Of a DNA stretch of 13,159 nucleotides, positions 7,063 through 13,159 are shown piece by piece. This DNA is from Verrucomicrobiota bacterium (lineage in GTDB: Bacteria > Verrucomicrobiota > Verrucomicrobiia > Chthoniobacterales > JAFAMB01), in the NCBI GenBank assembly GCA_019241095.1, contig JAFAXJ010000480.1:1-13159 (forward strand), written 5' to 3'. Each line of letters starts with the position of its first letter. Position 1 is the stretch's first letter. Position numbers and translations under genes: made by a program. The notes under the pieces were generated by a model, which was given only the letters and a program-made list of their open reading frames with translations, had not been told where the DNA came from and searched no databases.

Positions 7063-8397
7063 ATGAAAAAAGAGCAGGCGGCCGGGACCATCTCGGCGTC
7101 GCCAAGCAAGGACTCGCTCTATCCATGTGTTGAGAAGGGGATATGGACGCCAATACCAAAAGCACCTCCGCCAGGTGATCTCCGGCTCAACCTCAAGTCT
7201 GTCGACGAAGAGCAAAGCAAAAGGATCAAAGCGACGAATCGGCTTACCTTCCACGCCGTTGGTTGTTCAGGCTGTTACGAGCAATACCCAAATGGTCCTC
7301 AACCTGGCCCCCTCGTAGCTAATGCAATGGGAACGCAGGCGGCTACCCCAACTTGCTACGGGGGCGACCCCTCAGCGGAACCGGCCTCTTTTCTCTTTCA
7401 TTTAGGTGACATCGTTTACAAGCAGGGCGCGGAGAACGACGCGGCGACTGCCTCCAACGATGACGGCAAAGATCAGGGGGCCTTGTACACGACTCAATTC
7501 TACAATCAATACGATTCGTACGAACCCGAAGTTTTCGCCATTGCAGGAAATCACGACTGCAAATTCTCGAAACATTCCGAGCGGTCCGGCATCGATCATT
7601 TTCTCATAAATTTTTGCGATTCCAGCCGGCGAAGTTTCGCAGATAAACGAGGTGCAAGCAAGCGGCAGACGATGATTCAGCCGTACCCGTATTGGACGCT
7701 TGAGACTCCAGCGGCTTATATCGTCGGTCTTCACACAAACGATGTGAATGGAGGGCTGCTCGATGACCCTGAAGAAAACGAAGAGCCGCAGTATGCCTGG
7801 TTCGTTGAAACCCTGGAAAGTATTAAAAAGGCTGAGGATGGAAAGGCGCTGATGCTTGCGCTCCATTATCCTCCTTACTCCGGCGCGACTAACTTCAGCC
7901 AGAGAGGGGACCCGAATCTGGGCCCTACCCCGCGGCGCAATCCTGGCGCGGGATTATTACAGCCTCTAGCCGTGATTCTTCAGCACGCTTTTCAACAGGC
8001 AGGGATTTACCCTGATCTGGTTATCTCGGCACATGCACACCTGTATCAGCGAATAACATACACCTACACAGGCGGCCATCAGATCCCCTATTTGATCGCG
8101 GGATCGGGAGGACACTGGCCCGTCGAGAAGATGGGAGAAACCTGCAATAAGTCGCTTGAAGTCAGCCCAACGCCGCCCTTCCCTGTCATCCTGCCTCGCG
8201 GCGTCCTTTTGCCAGCGGGCGATTCGGGCATTGTCAATAATTTTAATGATACGCAATTTGGTTATGTGCGAATCACAGTTGATCTGGGAAATGCTGCAAT
8301 AGCGGGCGAATTTTTCACGATAGACGTCACGGCGGACGCGCAGCCCCGGTTGTCCGACTCTTTCCATCTTGATTTAAGCTCACATCAGCTGCGCTAA
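7063..8397 (+). CDS. Calcineurin-like metallophosphoesterase with altered first metal motif
   Basis: This 444-residue protein has most metallophosphoesterase motifs in order: GDIVY (Gly115-Asp116, Tyr119), AGNHD (Asn163-His164), ALHYPPYS (His268) and SAHAHLYQR (His324, His326). The last motif and the spacing resemble purple acid phosphatases. The first motif, expected as GDxG, reads VGCSG with Cys68 at the metal-ligand aspartate position. It may therefore be inactive, bind one metal, or belong to a subfamily that uses another ligand. The first 60 residues have low complexity and no signal peptide, so a cytoplasmic location is likely. It is divergent from the peroxidase-P450 pair and lies 159 bases upstream of the PLD-like gene in the same direction. 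Phosphate-ester hydrolysis is the family reaction; the substrate is unknown. The upstream sequence has no strong ribosome binding site. Confidence 0.85.
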   Translation: MKKEQAAGTISASPSKDSLYPCVEKGIWTPIPKAPPPGDLRLNLKSVDEEQSKRIKATNRLTFHAVGCSGCYEQYPNGPQPGPLVANAMGTQAATPTCYGGDPSAEPASFLFHLGDIVYKQGAENDAATASNDDGKDQGALYTTQFYNQYDSYEPEVFAIAGNHDCKFSKHSERSGIDHFLINFCDSSRRSFADKRGASKRQTMIQPYPYWTLETPAAYIVGLHTNDVNGGLLDDPEENEEPQYAWFVETLESIKKAEDGKALMLALHYPPYSGATNFSQRGDPNLGPTPRRNPGAGLLQPLAVILQHAFQQAGIYPDLVISAHAHLYQRITYTYTGGHQIPYLIAGSGGHWPVEKMGETCNKSLEVSPTPPFPVILPRGVLLPAGDSGIVNNFNDTQFGYVRITVDLGNAAIAGEFFTIDVTADAQPRLSDSFHLDLSSHQLR

Positions 8398-8556
8398 TAT
8401 GTGCCAAGCGCTTCGGCTAAGTCGGGTTCTTAGGTCCGTGGTCAGAGGATTTTCATTTAAATCTGCATACATATCGAGTACTGAAATGTGCTTGGTCCTG
8501 TCTGTTCCGCGCACCAGCTTTCACCTTCCAAATTCAGTTAATCACCCCAAAAGAGA

Positions 8557-10449
8557 ATGAGCATCGAACTAAAAGTCTACGATAACGGTGACCATACTTG
8601 TCTTGTATGGCTCCCGGAAGACTCCAGACCAATCTCGAACTGCCGCGGGTTTTCCATTCGCCGATTGTTAAATGGAAAAGAGGATTACCTTCACGGCTTC
8701 ATTGGTTTCACCGATACCGACAAGCTTGATCCTGCTGCTCCGTGGAAATTCCCTCTGCAGCGTTATATGTGGTGGGACTATCTGGTGAAACCTGGTGACG
8801 AAGTCCAATATTCCGTAGTACCGGTCATTGGGCCCGACAAGGATCATCTGTCTTTGGATCCTAGCGGCGCCAGCCCGCTCACGCCGGAAATGCCGATCAC
8901 CGGCCAACGCACACCGCACGTTGCCGCCTACTTCAACAAGGGTATCATCGCTGCACAGTGGGTATCGCGCGCACTCGCAGCTGAGCCAAAAGACAGCAAA
9001 ATCAAAGAGCTCGTCGCAAAACCGGGCGACGCGCTGCGTAATGGATTGAGCGGTTTGTTGCGTCCCAGTATCCTTTCGCTCCTGGCCGATGCGAAGAAGA
9101 ACAACAACAAAGTCTTCGCGGCCCTCTATGAACTGAATGACGAGGAACTTATTGAGGGTCTAACGGCCTTCGGCAAGGATTGCAACCTGATCCTTGCTAA
9201 TGGCGCCTTCAAGAAAAACACCCCGCCCGCGAACGACGAGAACCATGCGGTGCGCGCCCAGCTTAAGACGCAAATCAATGTTTTCGACCGCATCGTTAAG
9301 CTTGGTCACTTTGGCCACAATAAATTCGTGGTTTTCTGTGACGCGAACGGGACAGCCGAGCGGGTTCTAACCGGTAGCACAAATTGGACATCATCAGGGC
9401 TGTGCACTCAAGCAAACAACGGCCTGATCGTTGACGATCCCGGTGTCGCAGCGGATTATTTGGCGGCCTGGCAACGCATCAAAGCAGCCGGTAACGATTA
9501 CCCGGACGATTTGGTGAACGGCAATTCCAGCGCCAAAACACATCAAGTCGACGGCTGCGCGGTAACGCCCTGGTTTGTTAAGACCTCAGCCGCACAGGAC
9601 CTCGAATTTGCCCGCAGACTTATCAATTCAGCCAAGGAAGGAATCTTATTCCTGTTTTTCAATCCGGGAACCTTTCAAGAAGACCCGATGCGCTGGACCC
9701 TTCTCCAGAATATTCTCGAACGCCATAACCAGAGTGGTACCGCCTTCAACTCTGACCTGTATTTCTGTGGCGTCGTGAACCAGGAAATTGCTGAACTCAC
9801 TGGCGGGAATGGACCGCACAAAGGGAAGAAATCTGGGTCATTAGATCCGACCGTCGCGCCGGAACCGGTGACCCTATACAAGAACGGCATTGAGCCGCCT
9901 CAACGCCTTAGCCACGAGGTCTTAGTGCCCCGCAACATCAAAGACCAATTCCATGCGTGGGAGAAGGAACTCCTTGGCGCAAGCATGGTCAATATTCACA
10001 GTAAAGTGATCGTCCTCGATCCGTTCGGTGAAAAGCCCGTAGTGATGACCGGCTCGCATAACCTTGGTTTCAAAGCGTCCAATGCAAACGACGATAATCT
10101 TATCATTGTCGAAGGCAACGCTCCGCTAGCCGCCGCGTACGCCATCAATATCATCGCGATTTTCCAGACCTATCGTTGGAATAGCTACGTTGAAGCCCAT
10201 CGCGCAGACTCGAACGTCTGGCACGGTTTGGTCGACAACGACCAATGGCAGAGTGGCCATCTGACCGGAGACGGTCTCAAAGAAATCAATTTCTGGCTCG
10301 GCGCAAGATCCGATCTCATTTCCGAAGAGTCAAAAAGCACGGCTTCGGGAGCGGCGGCGTTACCTGCACCAGACATTCCAGCTCGCCGGGCGATTCATGC
10401 GGTTTCAGCACATTCTAGACAACGAAAAAAGAGGCACGTTACAACCTGA
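8557..10449 (+). CDS. Phospholipase D-like protein with two HKD motifs
   Basis: This 630-residue protein carries two PLD active-site motifs. The first is at 254-276 (HNKFVVFCD with GSTNW: His254, Lys256, Asp262, Ser274, Asn276). The second is at 481-502 (HSKVIVLD with GSHN: His481, Lys483, Asp488, Ser500, Asn502). Two HKD halves in one chain are enough for a complete active site. The first has five residues between Lys and Asp where the consensus has four. Residues 1-115 look strand-rich, possibly a fibronectin-III-like fold (inference), and the last 40 residues are low-complexity and basic. There is no signal peptide. The family cleaves or transfers phosphodiesters through a phosphohistidine; substrates include phospholipids, cardiolipin and DNA, so phospholipid is only the likeliest guess. 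The neighbouring phosphoesterase and fatty-acid oxygenase fit lipid metabolism. The site AAAAGAGA just before the ATG is a weak ribosome binding site. Confidence 0.87.
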   Translation: MSIELKVYDNGDHTCLVWLPEDSRPISNCRGFSIRRLLNGKEDYLHGFIGFTDTDKLDPAAPWKFPLQRYMWWDYLVKPGDEVQYSVVPVIGPDKDHLSLDPSGASPLTPEMPITGQRTPHVAAYFNKGIIAAQWVSRALAAEPKDSKIKELVAKPGDALRNGLSGLLRPSILSLLADAKKNNNKVFAALYELNDEELIEGLTAFGKDCNLILANGAFKKNTPPANDENHAVRAQLKTQINVFDRIVKLGHFGHNKFVVFCDANGTAERVLTGSTNWTSSGLCTQANNGLIVDDPGVAADYLAAWQRIKAAGNDYPDDLVNGNSSAKTHQVDGCAVTPWFVKTSAAQDLEFARRLINSAKEGILFLFFNPGTFQEDPMRWTLLQNILERHNQSGTAFNSDLYFCGVVNQEIAELTGGNGPHKGKKSGSLDPTVAPEPVTLYKNGIEPPQRLSHEVLVPRNIKDQFHAWEKELLGASMVNIHSKVIVLDPFGEKPVVMTGSHNLGFKASNANDDNLIIVEGNAPLAAAYAINIIAIFQTYRWNSYVEAHRADSNVWHGLVDNDQWQSGHLTGDGLKEINFWLGARSDLISEESKSTASGAAALPAPDIPARRAIHAVSAHSRQRKKRHVTT

Positions 10450-10771
10450 TGCAAATGATCGCAGAATGTTGACCAGAGGATGTGATGCACAAGCCTGGAA
10501 AACTCTTGGGTGTCAGTTGCTAGATGGTTCGAACAGATTGATCGATTCTTCCCGTCCCAGATGGACACGTCTCTCGGGGATCTTGGACCTGACCCAAAAA
10601 CGGTCACCTCGAAGTTGCGGCCATACCATTCACCCTGGCGATCATCGGTCCCTCCTAAGATCTAGTCAGTTCGCTTTTGCGAGCTGATGACTCTGAGTTT
10701 TCATCTCCCATTCTCAGAGGCGTAGATATAATCAATCGTCATCTCAGCTGGTTGAGGAGTTTCAATGCAGG
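10450..10771. other. Intergenic spacer after the PLD-like gene
   Basis: This 322-base region lies between the PLD-like gene and the small frames after the SLOG gene, which converge on it. It contains the hairpin at 10666-10687, a weaker inverted repeat (CTCTGAG at 10691-10697 with CTCAGAG at 10713-10719) and a perfect AGGAGG followed by a 13-codon frame on the minus strand (10645-10604). The longer open frames overlapping the end of the PLD-like gene show no family features. Confidence 0.45.
10666..10687 (+). terminator. Nine-pair hairpin, possible terminator of the PLD-like gene
   Basis: TCAGTTCGC at 10666-10674 pairs with GCGAGCTGA at 10679-10687 around a TTTT loop, with one G-U pair in plus-strand RNA. 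It sits 217 bases after the PLD-like stop, between converging genes. No T-run follows, so intrinsic termination is doubtful. On the minus strand the G-U pair becomes an A-C mismatch, which favours plus-strand use. Confidence 0.3.
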
Positions 10772-10942
10772 CTATCGAACGCACTTTAATTCGTTGATCC
10801 CATTCCATGCCACGGAGGGAATCTCGGACCCGCGGGTCAATAGTCTTTCCTCTTCCGCGAGCTTATCACATACAATTTCTCGATCCAAATCAGGAGGCTG
10901 CCAGGGCAGATTTTCCAATACCGTCCGAGTGAAATTCGCCAT
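10772..10942 (-). CDS. Small open frame after the SLOG gene, 56 residues
   Basis: I do not recognise this frame. It begins with ATG at 10942 and reads MANFTRTVLENLPWQPPDL, then a charged helix-like stretch containing DKLAEEERLLTRGSEIP. The composition looks protein-like. A second frame, starting at an ATG that overlaps the SLOG stop (TAATG at 10985), covers 10985-10890 with 31 residues and overlaps this one in another frame. The two may be halves of one translationally coupled gene broken by a one-base indel, or either may be a chance frame. No good ribosome binding site precedes 10942. Confidence 0.3.
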   Translation of the reverse strand: MANFTRTVLENLPWQPPDLDREIVCDKLAEEERLLTRGSEIPSVAWNGINELKCVR

Positions 10943-10984
10943 GGGCTGCACTTTCGTCCAACTCTTTGAGCGCGCTGTTCATCA

Positions 10985-11584
10985 TTAATCCGTTGTTAGC
11001 ACCGCACGCTCTTCGAATCCTGCTTGGACCGCCAGGGTCAAAAGTTCGCCGCTGGCATCGGTTAGCTCTCTTGCGGATCCTTCCCAGACTATCGCCACAA
11101 TACGTCGAAGTGGGTTACGGTCCGGAGTTGCACGGGCAAGCGTCTCGGCTTCTCTGATAATGGCATGGTTGGCAGCTGCGTATGCTGCATCGTCATCAGC
11201 ATCTTCATCTGCAAGAATCACCAAGTCACCGTATGCCTCCGTAGCGGCAACCAACCGGTCGTATAAAGCACCCCAGTCTCCAGGACGATCGATAACCGAC
11301 GTCTCGCGAAACCGTTTCGGTGAAAACGGTAATACAATACGCTTGCGAAGACCGAGTCGTTCAGCTTCCTCTAGCGCAAGTAGATCAGCACCACAAGCAG
11401 CCGAGCAAACTAGAGCTTCGGTGTGCTCTTCAGCAAATAAAGCTGCAATCCGGCTTCTGACGAGAGGCACGTTACCGAGCGGAAACCGGGACGGGCTTGT
11501 GTCTGACGCATCAACTCTTCGGCCTGCCAAGGCAATGACTGCGCCATACGACTCCTGGTTTAGTTCAGTGCTTTTTTCTACCAC
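10985..11584 (-). CDS. SLOG-type (Rossmann, nucleotide-sensor) protein
   Basis: This protein of about 199 residues resembles SLOG/LOG-like Rossmann proteins. Residues 16-24 (VIALAGRRV) give a first strand and glycine turn. Residues 58-71 (LVCSAACGADLLAL) form the second strand and the helix start with a conserved-looking CGAD. Residues 83-96 (IVLPFSPKRFRETS) and the following DRPGDWGALYDRL continue the fold. SLOG proteins are predicted to bind or process nucleotide-derived ligands in conflict systems, often beside SLATT membrane effectors, which is the arrangement here. I chose the GTG at 11584 because GGAG lies seven bases upstream and the domain begins soon after. An in-frame ATG at 11638 follows the SLATT stop by eight bases and would add 18 residues but has no ribosome binding site. 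A start at 11728 would overlap the SLATT gene by 82 bases and is unlikely. Confidence 0.72.
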   Translation of the reverse strand: MVEKSTELNQESYGAVIALAGRRVDASDTSPSRFPLGNVPLVRSRIAALFAEEHTEALVCSAACGADLLALEEAERLGLRKRIVLPFSPKRFRETSVIDRPGDWGALYDRLVAATEAYGDLVILADEDADDDAAYAAANHAIIREAETLARATPDRNPLRRIVAIVWEGSARELTDASGELLTLAVQAGFEERAVLTTD

Positions 11585-11591
11585 ATCATTT

Positions 11592-11595
11592 CTCC
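11592..11595 (-). promoter_or_regulatory. Ribosome binding site supporting a GTG start for the SLOG gene
   Basis: GGAG is seven bases before the GTG at 11584. The two alternative upstream starts (11638 and 11728) lack such a site. Confidence 0.5.
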
Positions 11596-11646
11596 GGGTA
11601 CTACTACCAAGGCATTCCGAAGCCCCAAAATTCAACATGCGCCGGG

Positions 11647-12159
11647 CTATGTACCAGGCGCCGTCTGCTGATCCGGCTGTGCGGATGGGGGTGAAATTGG
11701 TTTGATTTCGCCGATCAACTGGCCCCACTGGGCTTGTTCATCGCTCAGGATTCGCTCAATCTGCAGAACATGCGCCCCTACTGCATCCGCAAATGCCGCA
11801 TCTTCCATAGGCGGTTTCAATTCAGGTGAATCGGCGCGGGCACGAAGTAAAGCGTTAGCGGCATCGCCATAGACCTTGGCTTGGCGTTCGAATGCGTAGA
11901 GGCCGTTGTATGCCGAGAGAGCCGTGGAAAAAGCTGGGAACGCCACGGATAATATTAACCAGAGCGTATGAAGGCCCCAGACATCAGCCGATGCAAAAGC
12001 CGCTGCTCCTGCGGTCAATATCATGAAACCAGCTGTCAACCATATCACCTCGTCATGGGCAGCTTCGAATTCCTTTTGTCGACTTTCGTAGAAGCTCCGC
12101 TGATGTTCAAAACGGTGCTTCCGATAAAGTGCCAGGTACTGATAGACACGCTCAGCCAT
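11647..12159 (-). CDS. SLATT-like two-helix membrane protein (first of two)
   Basis: This 170-residue protein has a charged N-terminal helix rich in Arg, His and Glu (YRKHRFEHQRSFYESRQKEF, residues 12-31). Two predicted membrane helices follow: residues 38-58 (VIWLTAGFMILTAGAAAF core) and residues 63-85 (LHTLWLILSVAFPAF core). After them come an amphipathic segment (LYAFERQAKVYGDAANALL) and a proline-rich tail. This layout matches SLATT domains, which are predicted membrane-perturbing effectors controlled by SLOG, SMODS or similar nucleotide-sensing partners. The start overlaps the upstream gene's stop by eight bases, and GGAG lies about nine bases before it, implying coupled translation. Its SLOG neighbour follows within 62 bases. 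Pore formation is inferred from the family. Confidence 0.72.
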   Translation of the reverse strand: MAERVYQYLALYRKHRFEHQRSFYESRQKEFEAAHDEVIWLTAGFMILTAGAAAFASADVWGLHTLWLILSVAFPAFSTALSAYNGLYAFERQAKVYGDAANALLRARADSPELKPPMEDAAFADAVGAHVLQIERILSDEQAQWGQLIGEIKPISPPSAQPDQQTAPGT

Positions 12160-12661
12160 TTCTTATTTCTCCGCTTTTGATCTCGGCCACACGACGAATC
12201 AGATTCGGCACTCGCGCCTTTCTATCCGCATAAACCCCGACGCTACCTAGAAAAAGAAAATATTCTGAGCGCAGCTTTTCTGCTTTCAGGCGCCAGGTAA
12301 AGTATCGTTGTTGACCACCGACAGTCCGTGCGCGCAAAGCCAAAGCGGACAGCGCCGCGGCGAGCACCGCTTCCGTGATCCCAGCCCAAGTCGCAGCGGC
12401 ATGCGGTACGCTGACATGGAGCACGCCAAGAACGGCTGCCAGAGCACCGCCCGAAATCAGTACAAGCTGATCACGCCGGAACTCATTTTGGTACTGAAGC
12501 GCATAGGCGTTCAGCTCGCGAAAATGCGGAAGCAACTCATCTCCTAAGGTTTTCAGATCCCCGGTCAGAGCCGGGTGTTGCGCCTGCGCGTCCGGTGGCA
12601 CTATATCTTCGTCGGGCATCGGCGACCATACCAGCCGGGGCAATCGTTTAAACAAAACCAT
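12152..12661 (-). CDS. SLATT/DUF4231-type two-helix membrane protein (second of two)
   Basis: This 169-residue protein has a soluble N-terminus. A helix at about 47-64 (FRELNAYALQYQNEFRRDQ) precedes two membrane helices, about 66-85 (LVLISGGALAAVLGVLHVSV) and 91-110. A conserved-looking segment follows (WRLKAEKLRSEYFLFLGSVG, residues 123-142), which I associate with DUF4231/SLATT proteins. AGGAG lies six bases before the ATG at 12661, a strong start. Its stop overlaps the next SLATT-like gene (ATGGCTGA). The two SLATT-like proteins differ clearly in sequence, so they look like partners in one membrane complex, not a recent duplication. The upstream TPR gene ends 33 bases before it. Confidence 0.75.
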   Translation of the reverse strand: MVLFKRLPRLVWSPMPDEDIVPPDAQAQHPALTGDLKTLGDELLPHFRELNAYALQYQNEFRRDQLVLISGGALAAVLGVLHVSVPHAAATWAGITEAVLAAALSALALRARTVGGQQRYFTWRLKAEKLRSEYFLFLGSVGVYADRKARVPNLIRRVAEIKSGEIRNG

Positions 12662-12694
12662 ATTATGCTCCTGGCATGCTCTTAGAACGAGAAT

Positions 12695-13159
12695 TCAGCG
12701 CGCTTTAAGGGGAGAATTTGTGAGCAATGCCCGAAGATTGTTCAATTGCTCTTGCGCGGTGTCTATCATCCACTTAGAGGGTGCTGGATCGAGTGCTACA
12801 GCTTGGTCCTGGTAGATCTTCGATTTTTGCTCGTCTTCTAATCCGGTCCAGGCTTCAGCGAGAGTAGCAAGAACCCAATACTTCGCGTCGTGGTCCAGCC
12901 GTCTTGCGCTATTTTCGTCTTTGTCTAACAAATCCTCGCAGATCCTTACGACTCGGCGTCGCGTCCGTTGTGCTAGCATTATGTCTGTTAAGGCATCCGC
13001 TTCACCTGAAATCGACGCTCGCACATTATAGAGATGAGCGAGATTAATTCCGCTATAATGATCATTCTTAAGATAAAAGGCTTTCTCACTAGCCCAGATC
13101 GCCGTTTCCAAGGAGGATCGGTCTCCTGTGAGCTTCCAGAGCCTTTTGTGGATGGATTG
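12695..13159 (-). CDS. TPR-type protein, C-terminal part (gene continues past the right edge)
   Basis: This frame is open from the right edge of the window to a stop at 12695, giving the last 154 residues. It begins with QSIHKRLWKLTGDRSSLETA, and an apparent TTG start at 13111 is only an internal codon. The text WASEKAFYLKNDHYSGINLA and VLATLAEAWTGLEDEQKSKI, followed by YQDQAVALDPAPSKWMI, has tetratricopeptide-like helix pairs and resembles the TPR proteins with a TRAF-binding-like region (DUF4071 type) seen in bacterial conflict operons. It is upstream of two SLATT-like genes on the same strand. A regulatory or scaffold role is likely but the N-terminal domains, which would decide this, are outside the window. 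Confidence 0.7.
   Translation of the reverse strand, partial: QSIHKRLWKLTGDRSSLETAIWASEKAFYLKNDHYSGINLAHLYNVRASISGEADALTDIMLAQRTRRRVVRICEDLLDKDENSARRLDHDAKYWVLATLAEAWTGLEDEQKSKIYQDQAVALDPAPSKWMIDTAQEQLNNLRALLTNSPLKAR

Noticed and set aside
7402..7866. A 154-residue open frame on the minus strand
   Set aside because: It is antisense inside the phosphoesterase gene, which has clear motifs in its own frame.
11160..11705. A 181-residue open frame on the plus strand
   Set aside because: It is antisense to the SLOG gene, rich in Ser, Arg and Ala as expected of a shadow of the real frame.

Overview
The window is bacterial. Genes are compact, adjacent reading frames overlap by a few bases, several starts have Shine-Dalgarno sequences (GGAG, AGGAG), and the families present (SLATT, SLOG, TIR, ParE/ParD-type toxin-antitoxin, alpha-dioxygenase-like peroxidase) are typical of large soil or environmental bacterial genomes. 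Base composition looks balanced, near half G+C by eye. I could not assign a phylum. There are no tRNA, rRNA, CRISPR or intact insertion-sequence signals.

Layout, left to right. (1) 60-555, minus strand: a decayed toxin-antitoxin pair, with a small ribbon-helix-helix-like antitoxin followed by a ParE/RelE-type toxin split over three reading frames. (2) 775-2389, minus: a TIR-domain protein with a catalytic-type glutamate and a large unrecognised C-terminal region, overlapped at its end by a small gene of unknown function. (3) 2796-6120, minus: an alpha-dioxygenase/cyclooxygenase-type haem peroxidase followed 49 bases later by a cytochrome P450. This is a split version of the dioxygenase-P450 arrangement of fungal Ppo oxylipin synthases. 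(4) 6121-7062: a long divergent spacer with a hairpin and a possible second ParE-like remnant. (5) 7063-10449, plus: a calcineurin-like (purple-acid-phosphatase-like) metallophosphoesterase and a two-HKD phospholipase D-like protein. (6) 10985-13159, minus: an operon entering from beyond the right edge: a TPR-type protein (partial), two overlapping SLATT/DUF4231-type two-helix membrane proteins, and a SLOG-type nucleotide-sensor protein, with small open frames after it.

How the genes may work together. The central genes form a plausible lipid-oxidation module. The alpha-dioxygenase would make 2-hydroperoxy fatty acids and the P450 would use that hydroperoxide or oxidise the product. The divergent PLD-like and phosphoesterase genes could supply or trim phospholipid-derived substrates, but that link rests only on neighbourhood. 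The right-hand operon fits the predicted nucleotide-signal systems in which a SLOG protein senses or makes a nucleotide ligand and SLATT proteins act at the membrane. With the TIR gene at the left, two conflict-type loci flank the lipid module. The broken toxin-antitoxin pair and degenerate spacers suggest an accessory region with gene decay.
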